Shown here piece after piece: positions 23,072 through 30,950 of a DNA stretch of 40,727 bases. This DNA comes from GCA-003244245 sp964250265 (lineage in GTDB: Bacteria > Actinomycetota > Actinomycetes > Mycobacteriales > Pseudonocardiaceae). Each line of letters opens with the position of its first letter. Position 1 is the first letter of the stretch. The notes under the pieces were generated by a model, which was not told where the DNA came from, made no database searches, and saw only the letters and a program-made list of their open reading frames with translations. A program made the position numbers and the translations under genes. The stretch is taken from NCBI GenBank assembly GCA_964250265.1, contig CAXUFG010000018.1:1-40727 (forward strand), in the 5' to 3' direction.

Positions 23072-23893
23072 CTAGATCGGCGTCTCGAACCCGGCGACCG
23101 GCCCGCGCAGCACCGCGATGAGCTCCGCCCAGAGCCCAGTGACCAGCAGCAGCCCGACCACCATGAGTAACGCGCCACCGGCCAGCTGCACCCCGCGGAC
23201 GTGGGCGCGCAGCCAGGCCACCGCGCGCACGGCGCGCCGGGCCCCCCACGCGAGGAGCAGGAAGGGTATTCCCAGCCCGAGGCAGTAGGCGAGCACGAGC
23301 AGCACCCCGCGCGCGAGGCCTCCGCCGGGAGTGCTCACCGCCAGCGCGGTCACCCCGGCCAGGGTTGGCCCGAGGCACGGCGTCCAGCCCAGCCCGAACA
23401 CCGCGCCCAGCAACGGGGCGCCCAGCAGGTGCCGAGGCCCCAGGCCCGGGCGGGGGTGGATCCGCAGATCGCGCTGCAGTGCCGGAACCAATCCGATGAA
23501 CACCAGCCCCATCGCGATGGTGACCACGCCGCCCACGCGCTGCAGGACGACCTCGTTGACGAACAGACGGTCTGCGATGCCGAGTACGGTTACCACGCTT
23601 GCGGTGAACACCACCGAGAAGCCCAGCACGAACAGTGCCACGGCGCCCAGCACCCGCCCCCGGCCTTGAGCGGCGCCATCGTGGGAATCAACGCCAACCA
23701 GCCCGGTGAGGTAGGCAAGGTATCCAGGAACCAGCGGGACCACGCACGGCGAGGCAAAGCTGACCGCGCCAGCGAGCACCGCCAACCCGGCCGCCAGCAG
23801 CAGCGGTCCGGAGATGGCGAACTCGGTGAACCCCACATCGCTCAGCGTAGGTGGAGGTAGCCCGTCCAGTACTACCAACCCTTCCGAAGACAC
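23072..23893 (-). CDS. ccdA: CcdA-type thiol-disulfide membrane transporter
   Basis: The product is 273 residues with six hydrophobic helices. The paired redox Cys are in AGAVSFASPCVVPLVPGYLA and FGLGWTPCLGPTLAGV, the CcdA/DsbD transmembrane core. It passes reducing power from cytoplasmic thioredoxin to extracytoplasmic ResA-like proteins, so that apocytochrome CXXCH cysteines stay reduced. The start is GTG 23893; GTG 23836 (VGFTEFAISGPLLLA) is an alternative. It lies 25 bases after the resA stop. Confidence 0.92.
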   Translation of the reverse strand: MSSEGLVVLDGLPPPTLSDVGFTEFAISGPLLLAAGLAVLAGAVSFASPCVVPLVPGYLAYLTGLVGVDSHDGAAQGRGRVLGAVALFVLGFSVVFTASVVTVLGIADRLFVNEVVLQRVGGVVTIAMGLVFIGLVPALQRDLRIHPRPGLGPRHLLGAPLLGAVFGLGWTPCLGPTLAGVTALAVSTPGGGLARGVLLVLAYCLGLGIPFLLLAWGARRAVRAVAWLRAHVRGVQLAGGALLMVVGLLLVTGLWAELIAVLRGPVAGFETPI

Positions 23894-23918
23894 TCGACAA
23901 TCCAGGTCCCGGCCAGTG

Positions 23919-24494
23919 TCAGCGCTCGTTCGCGATGCGTTGGACCACGGGTTGGAGATCTTGGGCGTGCATGGCGTGCAGGAAGACGGCGGCGACCCGG
24001 TGGTGGCGGTCCAGCACGATCGTCAGAGGTACGACCGAACGCGGGATCTTGTTGAGCGCCAATAGAGTCCGGCCAGGCGGGTCGAAAATCGACGGGTAGG
24101 TCAGGCCGAAGTCGCGGGCGAAGTCTGCGCCAGCCTGCCGACTGTCCCGCACGTCGACCCCGACAAACTGTACGCGCTGGTGCATCGTTTCGCGGGCTAC
24201 CCGCACCAGATCGGGGGCTTCGGACCGGCAGGGCCCGCACCAGGAACCCCAGATGTTGAGCACCACCACATGGTTGGGGTAGCCAGCTAAGGAGACCGCT
24301 GTCCCGGGTTCGGTCAGGCTGTCACCGGAGAGGTCACCGACGGTCCCCCGGCTGGCTGGTGGGTCGTAGAAGATGTCTGTTTTCCCGCCGGGTGAGACGA
24401 ATTCGAAGGTGCCACCGCGGGCCACCGCGTCGGTGCCCGTGGCGCAGCCGGTCAGCAGGAGCGTCGCCGCGAGGGACAGCAGCAGGTATTTCAT
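23919..24494 (-). CDS. resA: ResA/TlpA-like thioredoxin-fold lipoprotein
   Basis: The product is 191 residues from ATG 24494. It has a lipoprotein signal LLLSLAATLLLTGCATG (lipid Cys17) and a thioredoxin fold with active site WCGPC (Cys86, Cys89) in LNIWGSWCGPCRSEAPDLVR, and the usual cis-Pro region near PLTIVLD. It reduces apocytochrome c before haem attachment, fed by CcdA. The longer frame to 24599 would bury the signal peptide, so it is rejected. The start overlaps the phosphatase stop by 4 bases (ATGA). Confidence 0.92.
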   Translation of the reverse strand: MKYLLLSLAATLLLTGCATGTDAVARGGTFEFVSPGGKTDIFYDPPASRGTVGDLSGDSLTEPGTAVSLAGYPNHVVVLNIWGSWCGPCRSEAPDLVRVARETMHQRVQFVGVDVRDSRQAGADFARDFGLTYPSIFDPPGRTLLALNKIPRSVVPLTIVLDRHHRVAAVFLHAMHAQDLQPVVQRIANER

Positions 24495-25120
24495 GCGCCG
24501 GTCACCGTGGGGTCGGACGGACCAGCGGGCTGGCTGTAGACCATCTCCACCAGCGTCTCCCCGGTGAACACCAGGCTGGTCAGCGAGGCCAGGGCGCACT
24601 TCCTGCGCCGCGGATCATGCCAGAGCCGCCGCTGGCCCAGATGCCGGCGCAGCGTCCAGATCGGCAACTGATGTGACACGCAGACCGCTTCGTGCCCCGC
24701 GGCCTGCTGGCGGGCTCGGCGCACCGCGGCGAGCATCCGATCCGCGATCTCCTGGTATGGCTCACCCCAGGACGGCCGGAAGGGGTTGCGCAGTTTGGGC
24801 CAGGACCGTGGGTCGCGCAGCACCCCGTCGCCGACCGATACCCGGCTGCCCTCGAACACGTTGCCCGCCTCGATCAGCCCCTCGTCGGTGGCCAGGTCCA
24901 GGCCATGCATCGTGGCGATGGGAGCCGCCGTTTGCTGCGCCCGCAACAACGGTGAGGCGACGACGTGGACCACGTCGTGGTCGCTCAGGTGCGCGGCGAC
25001 CAACTCGGCCTGGCTCAGGCCTAGATCGGAAAGCTGGAAACCTGCAAGGCGGCCGTAGAGGATCCGCTCCGGATTGTGCACTTCACCGTGCCGGAGCAGG
25101 TGCACCACGGTTCGGCTCAC
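24491..25120 (-). CDS. histidine phosphatase family protein (phosphoglycerate mutase-like)
   Basis: The product is 209 residues. The RHG motif LLRHGEVHNPERI (His11) and the second His in VCVSHQLPIWTLRRHL define a histidine-phosphatase fold; SPLLRAQQTA is the usual Arg-containing stretch. It lies between hemL and resA with 4-base overlaps on both sides, matching the gene order remembered from M. tuberculosis. Its substrate is unknown; a housekeeping phosphatase rather than glycolytic mutase is more likely given the location. Confidence 0.88.
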   Translation of the reverse strand: MSRTVVHLLRHGEVHNPERILYGRLAGFQLSDLGLSQAELVAAHLSDHDVVHVVASPLLRAQQTAAPIATMHGLDLATDEGLIEAGNVFEGSRVSVGDGVLRDPRSWPKLRNPFRPSWGEPYQEIADRMLAAVRRARQQAAGHEAVCVSHQLPIWTLRRHLGQRRLWHDPRRRKCALASLTSLVFTGETLVEMVYSQPAGPSDPTVTGA

Positions 25121-26451
25121 CGCTGGCCGAGCCGGCGATCAGACCGCCGCTGCGGCTCCGGCACGCCCGCGGCGGCCCGGGCGGCCGGTGGCAGGGCCGT
25201 GGCGATCACCTCGAAGGTCTCGTCGTCCAGCGCCGCCGAGACGAACCAGGCCTCGAACGCACTCGGTGGGGCGTAGACGCCGTGCTCGAGCAGCACGTGG
25301 AAGAACGCCGGGAAGCGCCAGACCTGCGTGTCCTGCACGCCGGCGTAGTCGCGCACCGGCCCGCTGCTGGTAAAAAACACGCTGAGTAACGATCCTGCGG
25401 TCTGCACGACGTGCGGTACGCTCGCGGTGTCCAGTGCCTGGTTGAGCAAGCCGACCAAGCGGGTGGCCGCTGCGTCCAGCCGGGCGTAGATCTTGTCGTC
25501 CGCAGCCCGTAATGTGGCCAGTCCCGCAGCCACCGCTACCGGATTCCCGGACAACGTGCCCGCCTGGTACACCGGCCCGCCCGGTGCCAGGTAGGCCATG
25601 TGTTCCGCGGAGCCACCGAAGGCTGCTGCAGGCAACCCGCCGGACATCACCTTGCCGAAGGTGTACAGGTCAGCAGGCACCTGCTCGAGCCCGAACCAGC
25701 CGGCGGGCGAGACCCGGAACCCGGTCATCACCTCGTCCAGGATCAGCAGGGCACCGTGGGCGCGGCACAGTTCGCGCATCGCGGCGTTGAAACCGGGATC
25801 AGGCGCCACCGCACCCATGTTTCCGGCGGCCGCCTCCGCGATGACGGCGGCGATCTCGGCGCCCCGTTGTGCGAACAGCGCGCGGAGGGCGTCGAGGTCG
25901 TTGTACGGCAGCACGATCGTGTCCGCAGCCTGCGCTCCGGTGACACCGGGACTGGATGGCAGGCCGAAGGTGGCGACACCCGAGCCCGCCGCGACCAGCA
26001 GCGCGTCAACATGCCCGTGGTAGTGCCCCGCGAACTTCACCACCACGCGGCGCCCGGTGATGCCGCGGGCCAGCCGGATCGCGCTCATCGTCGCCTCGGT
26101 GCCCGAGTTGACCAGACGAACCTGCTCCACCGGCTGGACCCGGCGCACGATCTCCTCGGCGAGCTCAGTCTCCCCAACGGTGGGAGTGCCGAAAGACAGC
26201 CCCTGCGTGGCGGCGGTGCGCACCGCGTCCACCACCGCAGGGTGCGCGTGGCCCAGGATCATCGGCCCCCAGGACGAGACCAGATCGACGTACCGGTTTC
26301 CATCGGCGTCCCAGAGGTAAGGCCCGGCTGCGCGGACCATGAACCGCGGTGTACCGCCGACCGCGCGGAAGGCCCGCACCGGGGAGTTCACCCCGCCAGG
26401 GATCACAGCGCTGGCCCGTTCGAACAACCGGGCAGACTCGGTGATCTTCAC
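25117..26451 (-). CDS. hemL: glutamate-1-semialdehyde 2,1-aminomutase
   Basis: The product is 444 residues, a PLP enzyme turning glutamate-1-semialdehyde into 5-aminolevulinate, the step after HemA. Motifs: IPGGVNSPVRAF (17-28), NSGTEATMSAIRLARG (115-130), LDEVMTGFR with Asp239, and the PLP lysine Lys267 in TFGKVMSGGLPAAAFGG. Length and motif order are standard for class III aminomutases. It heads the cytochrome c operon after a small membrane protein, linking haem supply with haem attachment. Stop and start overlaps of 4 bases on both sides indicate coupling. Confidence 0.96.
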   Translation of the reverse strand: MKITESARLFERASAVIPGGVNSPVRAFRAVGGTPRFMVRAAGPYLWDADGNRYVDLVSSWGPMILGHAHPAVVDAVRTAATQGLSFGTPTVGETELAEEIVRRVQPVEQVRLVNSGTEATMSAIRLARGITGRRVVVKFAGHYHGHVDALLVAAGSGVATFGLPSSPGVTGAQAADTIVLPYNDLDALRALFAQRGAEIAAVIAEAAAGNMGAVAPDPGFNAAMRELCRAHGALLILDEVMTGFRVSPAGWFGLEQVPADLYTFGKVMSGGLPAAAFGGSAEHMAYLAPGGPVYQAGTLSGNPVAVAAGLATLRAADDKIYARLDAAATRLVGLLNQALDTASVPHVVQTAGSLLSVFFTSSGPVRDYAGVQDTQVWRFPAFFHVLLEHGVYAPPSAFEAWFVSAALDDETFEVIATALPPAARAAAGVPEPQRRSDRRLGQR

Positions 26452-26780
26452 GAGCTTAGCGCAGCGGCACGATCAGCATAGACTCTGACCTGCCTCCCTG
26501 CGTCGAGCAACAGGATTCCTGCCAGGGTGGCCGCGCCGGTGGCGATCGCCCACCAGCGGCCGTCGATGCGGTTCATGGCGACGCCGCGGCGCACCGTCAC
26601 GATCACACCTCGGTGCCAGCACCACCATGCCAATCCGGCGAGTATCAGCACGGCCAGCACCTCGACCAGGGCGACCGCCACCCGCAGCGGGCGCCGTGTC
26701 GGCGTGGCGAACTCCACATCTGCACCCTGCCATGGCGTCTCCGGGAAGCGACCAGCGGGACTGTCGGTGATCGCTGGCAC
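26448..26780 (-). CDS. small two-helix membrane protein at the head of the hemL operon
   Basis: The product is 110 residues, with two hydrophobic helices (LRVAVALVEVLAVLILAGLA near 32-51; WWAIATGAATLAGILLLDAG near 75-95) and short polar ends. Its stop overlaps the hemL start by 4 bases. The start at 26780 is only 11 bases from a divergent gene's start, so the real start may be internal or promoters lie inside the coding regions. No family recognised. Confidence 0.65.
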   Translation of the reverse strand: MPAITDSPAGRFPETPWQGADVEFATPTRRPLRVAVALVEVLAVLILAGLAWWCWHRGVIVTVRRGVAMNRIDGRWWAIATGAATLAGILLLDAGRQVRVYADRAAALSS

Positions 26781-26791
26781 AGTGGATCACC

Positions 26792-27682
26792 ATGATCCGC
26801 GACAACGATATCGAACGGCTGCTGGAGCGCCAGTATGGCGCGGTGAGCCGGGCGCAACTGCGGGAAGCGGGAGCGAACGTGAACACGATCGACTCCTGGA
26901 TCCGCCGTGGTCAGCTACGGCGGGTGCTCCCCGGTGTCTACTTGACCCATGCGTCATCGCTGGCAGCCCGGGTGTATGCCGCGTACCTCTGGCAGCCTCA
27001 GGGTGTGGTGAGCCATCTCGCCGCAGCCCACCTATGGAGGATGGCTGTCGATGAGCCTGCGGTGGTGCACTTGACGGTGCCGCTGAGCTTGGTGCGCAGG
27101 TCCCCGGTGCCGTGGCTGCAGCTGTACCGCCGGGATACTCCCCGCACCCGGCGCAGCACCGTCAGCGGTTTGCCGGTGACCGATGTACCCCGCACCATCT
27201 TCGACTGCCTGGTGCTCCTCGACGACGCCGGATGTGCCGCACTGCTCGACCACGCCACAGCGGCACTGACCTCGGACCGGGCGCTGTGGATGCGTTACCG
27301 CGAGGACATCGGGTTGGAAGGTTCGCCTCGAGTGGCGCGGCAGTTGGCATCGCTGGCACCTGGCGCGGCATCCGCACCCGAACGTCTGCTGTTCCTCGGC
27401 TTGCAGTCGGCAGGCTTGACCGATTTCCTGATCAATGAGCCGGTGCTCGGGTACATCGCGGATTTCCTCGATCCAGCGCGACGACTGATCATCGAGGTCG
27501 ACGGGTACCGCACCCACGGCACGTGGGTTGCCTTCCAGAATGACCGCATCCGGCAGAACGTGCTGGTAGCGCATGGTTATACGGTCCTGCGGTACACAGC
27601 GCGTGATATTCAGACCCGACTCGCATCGATCCTCATCGAGGTGGCCGAGATGGTCGCCCGAGCCGGCGACCGGGTGTCATGA
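26792..27682 (+). CDS. AbiEi-type antitoxin domain plus DUF559 (Vsr-like) protein
   Basis: The product is 296 residues. The first 55 (LLERQYGAVSRAQLREAGAN, IDSWIRRGQLRRVLPGVYLT) are the AbiEi-like winged-helix start seen in many actinobacterial proteins. The C-terminus (YIADFLDPARRLIIEVDGYR, THG, FQNDRIRQNVLVAHGYTVLR) is DUF559, a Vsr-related PD-(D/E)XK nuclease fold with Asp and E-x-D acids present. No AbiEii toxin gene adjoins, so it is probably not a complete type IV toxin-antitoxin pair. These stand-alone proteins are abundant in the group and their role is unclear. The stop lies inside a large inverted repeat. Confidence 0.85.
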   Translation: MIRDNDIERLLERQYGAVSRAQLREAGANVNTIDSWIRRGQLRRVLPGVYLTHASSLAARVYAAYLWQPQGVVSHLAAAHLWRMAVDEPAVVHLTVPLSLVRRSPVPWLQLYRRDTPRTRRSTVSGLPVTDVPRTIFDCLVLLDDAGCAALLDHATAALTSDRALWMRYREDIGLEGSPRVARQLASLAPGAASAPERLLFLGLQSAGLTDFLINEPVLGYIADFLDPARRLIIEVDGYRTHGTWVAFQNDRIRQNVLVAHGYTVLRYTARDIQTRLASILIEVAEMVARAGDRVS

Positions 27683-27745
27683 TCGTTGAATCTGAGCCCT
27701 GGCAGTGCAAATTCGCACGGTAATGACTCAGATTCAACGATCATG
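27678..27745. terminator. inverted repeat with perfect 19-base arms
   Basis: CATGATCGTTGAATCTGAG at 27678-27696 pairs with 27727-27745. The 30-base loop holds a small GTGC/GCAC stem. It covers the stop codon of the DUF559 gene and faces the 3' end of the convergent membrane protein, so a bidirectional terminator is plausible, but the arms are AT-rich and long for one. Confidence 0.6.
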
Positions 27746-27785
27746 GTCGCTCTCACGCCCTCACGCCGTCAGAGACCTCCTGCCG

Positions 27786-28316
27786 TCAGAGACCAGTGCG
27801 GCGCGGGCGGAACCACTCGTTCGCGGGACGCTGGAACATCATCACGATCGCCGCGATAAGCAGCAGCAGTTGGAACAGCGCTTGCATGGGCGTGACTACG
27901 GGACCGATCAAGAACAGCACGCTCAGGCAGCCGAGAGCGGTGAGCACGATCCGCGCCCAGTTACGTCCTCCCCGCATGAGGTGAGCTGAACCGAAACCCG
28001 CGGCCACGATGAGCAGCCCGACCACAGCCACGCCAACCACGACGACCGTCGCGATGGTTTCGATCGTCGCCCGATCCATGGCCGGGTACTGGGCGACCAC
28101 CGCCTCGATCGCCTCCGCCCGGTTCCGGTCGCGCTGGATGAACCCGACCACAGCATTGATCGCACCGATCGTCAGGTAGGTGACCCAGATCCAGAAGGAG
28201 ATTTCGACGCTTTGCGGCCGAGGAGCTCGAGACGGGGTTTCGGTCGCCTGGCAACCGTCGAGCGGTGCTGGTCGCTGCTTCCCGCGCGGGTCCGACGGCG
28301 GCTGGATCGTGGTCAT
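27786..28316 (-). CDS. four-helix membrane protein of unknown function
   Basis: The product is 176 residues: a Pro-rich cytoplasmic start, then hydrophobic helices ISFWIWVTYLTIGAINAVVG, TIATVVVVGVAVVGLLIVAA, WARIVLTALGCLSVLFLIGP and ALFQLLLLIAAIVMMFQRP. It resembles the many four-helix actinobacterial proteins with a DxxxAxx-rich loop between helices 1 and 2. It follows hemB by 53 bases in the same direction and may be co-transcribed. Confidence 0.75.
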   Translation of the reverse strand: MTTIQPPSDPRGKQRPAPLDGCQATETPSRAPRPQSVEISFWIWVTYLTIGAINAVVGFIQRDRNRAEAIEAVVAQYPAMDRATIETIATVVVVGVAVVGLLIVAAGFGSAHLMRGGRNWARIVLTALGCLSVLFLIGPVVTPMQALFQLLLLIAAIVMMFQRPANEWFRPRRTGL

Positions 28317-28369
28317 GCTGCCTCACGGTAGTCATGCATGATCCGCTCCGCTCCGACGACTCGCCGGAT

Positions 28370-29341
28370 TCAGCGCAGCCAACCCGCGGCCTGCACCGCC
28401 CAGTACGTCAGCACCAGATCAGCACCCGCCCGGCGGATCGAGGTAAGCGTCTCCAGCACGGCACGCTGCCGGTCCATCCATCCGCGGGCCACCGCCGCTT
28501 CCACCATCGAGTACTCGCCGGAGACCTGGTAGGCGGCGACCGGCACGTCGGAGATCTCGGCCACCGCGTGCAGCACGTCCAGGTAGGCCATCGCGGGCTT
28601 GACCATCACGATGTCGGCGCCCTCGGCGAGATCCAGTGCTGTCTCCCGCAGCGCCTCCCGAGAATTGGCCGGATCCTGCTGGTAGGTCAGCCGATCTCCT
28701 TGCAGCGCCGACTCCACCGCGTCGCGGAACGGACCGTAGAACGCCGAGGCGTACTTGGCGCTGTAGGCCAGGATTCCAGCGTTCTGATGGCCCGCAGCGT
28801 CCAGCGCATCGCGGATCACCCCGACCTGGCCGTCCATCATGCCGGACGGGCCGACGAGGTGGGCGCCGGCCTGCACCTGTGCGACGGCCATCTGCGCGTA
28901 CACCGCGAGGGTAGCGTCGTTGTCCACCTGGCCGGCCGCGTCCAGCAGGCCGCAGTGGCCGTGATCGGTGAACTCGTCCAGGCAGGTCTCAGCCATGATC
29001 ACAATATCGTCCCCGACCTCGGCGCGCACGTCGCGCAAGGCGGCGTTGAGCACGCCGTCCGGATCGATCCCGCCGGAGCCGGTGGCGTCCCTGGTGGTGG
29101 GCACGCCGAACAGCATGATCCCGCCCAGCCCGGCCGCCACCGCCTCAGCCGCGGCCTTGCGTAGCGAGTCCCTGGTGTGTTGCACCACACCGGGCATCGA
29201 GGGGATCGCAACCGGCTCCCTGGCTCCCTGCTTGACGAAGACGGGCAGCACCAGCTGGTGCGCGGCCACAGTGGTCTCGCCCACTAACCGCCGCATAGCC
29301 GCAGTCGTCCGCAACCGTCTCGGCCGGCTGGTCGGGTACAT
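28370..29341 (-). CDS. hemB: porphobilinogen synthase (5-aminolevulinate dehydratase)
   Basis: The product is 323 residues from ATG 29341 (MYPTSRPRRLRTTAAMRRLV). It joins two aminolevulinates into porphobilinogen. Active lysines are Lys196 (YSAKYASAFYGPFRDA) and Lys248 (VMVKPAMAYLDVL). The catalytic zinc site is incomplete: ETCLDEFTDHGHCG has Cys120 and Cys130 but Asp where the middle Cys would be, suggesting a Mg-assisted, non-zinc type. The longer frame to 29395 runs through a 40-base repeat and is rejected. It is the downstream gene of the rex-hem cluster. Confidence 0.95.
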   Translation of the reverse strand: MYPTSRPRRLRTTAAMRRLVGETTVAAHQLVLPVFVKQGAREPVAIPSMPGVVQHTRDSLRKAAAEAVAAGLGGIMLFGVPTTRDATGSGGIDPDGVLNAALRDVRAEVGDDIVIMAETCLDEFTDHGHCGLLDAAGQVDNDATLAVYAQMAVAQVQAGAHLVGPSGMMDGQVGVIRDALDAAGHQNAGILAYSAKYASAFYGPFRDAVESALQGDRLTYQQDPANSREALRETALDLAEGADIVMVKPAMAYLDVLHAVAEISDVPVAAYQVSGEYSMVEAAVARGWMDRQRAVLETLTSIRRAGADLVLTYWAVQAAGWLR

Positions 29342-29355
29342 CGGGCCTCCGGCCT

Positions 29356-29395
29356 GTGAGTGGCGATCCGAGCTATGGCCCGGTTTGCCACTCAC
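29356..29395 (+). repeat. 40-base dispersed element, copy 3
   Basis: It starts GTGAGTGGCGATCCGAGCTA and ends TGGCCCGGTTTGCCACTCAC, with 9-base inverted ends GTGAGTGGC/GCCACTCAC. It matches copy 2 at 31 of 40 positions without gaps. It fills most of the 60-base gap between hemD and hemB. Confidence 0.75.
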
Positions 29396-29401
29396 GGGTT
29401 G

Positions 29402-30931
29402 TCAACGACGCCGGGTCTTGGCTTTGCGGGGTGGGGGCAGGGCGCCTGCCGCACGGAGCTGTGCGGCGTGGTCAGCCAGGGCGTCCACCAGAGCGCCGAT
29501 CTGAGCTACCTCGGGCTGGACGTCGACGCGGAGGCCGAACTCAACGGCGGTCTCGGCGGTGGCTGGACCGATGCAGGCGACGATCGTGCGAGCATGCGGC
29601 TTGCCGGCGATACCGACCAGGTTGCGCACCGTGGACGAAGAGGTGAAGCACACCGCGTCGAAACCACCCGTTTTGATCATCTCGCGGGTCTCAGCGGGCG
29701 GAGGGGCGGCCCGCACCGTGCGGTAGGCCGTCACGTCGTCGATCTCCCAACCCCGGTCACGCAGCCCGGCGGCCAGTGTCTCGGTCGCGATGTCCGCCCG
29801 CGGCAGCAGCACCCGGTCCACCGGGTCGAGGATGTCGTCAAAGGGGGGGAAATCGGCCAGCAGCCCCTCGGAGGACTGCTCACCGGAGGGCACCAGCTCC
29901 GGGACGATTCCCATCGACCGCACCCGCTCTGCGGTGGCCTCACCCACGCAGGCGATCTTCACGCCGGCGAACGCACGAGCATCCAGCCCGAACTCGGCGA
30001 ACTTGTCCCAGACCGCTCGGACCGCATTCGTGGAGGTGAACACCACCCACTGGTAACGGCCGTCGACCAAACCCTTGACCGCCCGCTCCATCTGCGCCGG
30101 GGACCGCGGCGGCTCCACCGAGATCGTCGGGACCTCCACGGGCACCGCCCCGTGCACCGCGAGCCGCTCGCTCATCACCCCGGCCTGTTCCTTGGTCCGC
30201 GGCACCAGCACCTTCCAGCCATAGAGCGCCCGGGACTCCCACCAGGACAGCTTCGTGCGCTGCGCCACCACCGGGCCGACGGTGACCACCAGCGGCCCGG
30301 TGAGCTCACCAACGTCGCCGCTCAGCGACCCCAGTGTGGTTTCCACGGTGTGCTGGGCGGGCGTGGTGCCGGCCGCGGTGATCGCCACGGGGGTCTGCGC
30401 GGCCAGCCCGTGCCCGACCAGCGCCGCGGCCGCCTCAGCCAGGTGCGATGCCGTGGCATGCAGCACAAGCGGGCCCGGCACCGCGGCCAGTACTGCCCAA
30501 TCGACGCCGGCGCGCACGTCGGCTTCGGTGTGACCCGAGCCCAGCGGCACCCCCGCAAACGCCGGCACGGCGGTAGCCGTGGGCACCCCGGGCACCACCT
30601 CGAACGGCACCGAACTACGGGCGACCGCCTGCGCCTCGGCGACCACCGCGTCGGCGGTCAACGGGTCTCCGGAGACCAGGCGCACCACGGCCCGCCCGCC
30701 CTTCGCCTCGGCGATCAGGTCCTTGGCGACCTCGCCAGGTTCCCCCACCGCCGGGCGTACCTCGGTGCTCGGGGCAGCCTGCGCGTACACCTCCGCGGGC
30801 ACGTCAGGATCGGTCACCACCAGCTCGGCGCCGCACAGCAGGTGCTGCGCTCGCACGGTGAGCATCCCGGCGTCACCGGGACCAGCACCGACGAAGGCGA
30901 TCCGTCCGGTGGTCTTGCAGACACGGCTCAT
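29402..30931 (-). CDS. hemD: fused uroporphyrinogen-III methyltransferase-like / uroporphyrinogen-III synthase
   Basis: The product is 509 residues. Residues 1-245 have the tetrapyrrole methylase fold (RIAFVGAGPGDAGMLTVRAQ; VPFEVVPGVPTATAVPAFAG). Residues about 255-490 are HemD (LYGWKVLVPRTKEQAGVMSE; WVVFTSTNAVRAVWDKFAEF; FDAVCFTSSSTVRNLVGIAG), which closes hydroxymethylbilane to uroporphyrinogen III. The methylase half is divergent: the usual GGDPF is SGDPL and the VTHR stretch reads GSGH, so methyl transfer is uncertain. It ends in a basic tail KAKTRRR. It follows hemC by 19 bases. This fused form is normal in actinobacteria. Confidence 0.93.
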   Translation of the reverse strand: MSRVCKTTGRIAFVGAGPGDAGMLTVRAQHLLCGAELVVTDPDVPAEVYAQAAPSTEVRPAVGEPGEVAKDLIAEAKGGRAVVRLVSGDPLTADAVVAEAQAVARSSVPFEVVPGVPTATAVPAFAGVPLGSGHTEADVRAGVDWAVLAAVPGPLVLHATASHLAEAAAALVGHGLAAQTPVAITAAGTTPAQHTVETTLGSLSGDVGELTGPLVVTVGPVVAQRTKLSWWESRALYGWKVLVPRTKEQAGVMSERLAVHGAVPVEVPTISVEPPRSPAQMERAVKGLVDGRYQWVVFTSTNAVRAVWDKFAEFGLDARAFAGVKIACVGEATAERVRSMGIVPELVPSGEQSSEGLLADFPPFDDILDPVDRVLLPRADIATETLAAGLRDRGWEIDDVTAYRTVRAAPPPAETREMIKTGGFDAVCFTSSSTVRNLVGIAGKPHARTIVACIGPATAETAVEFGLRVDVQPEVAQIGALVDALADHAAQLRAAGALPPPRKAKTRRR

Positions 30932-30950
30932 TTACCTACTCGTTTCCCAT

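Noticed and set aside
26792..27682. complete type IV (AbiE) toxin-antitoxin system
   Set aside because: Only the AbiEi-like domain is present; no AbiEii nucleotidyltransferase gene adjoins.
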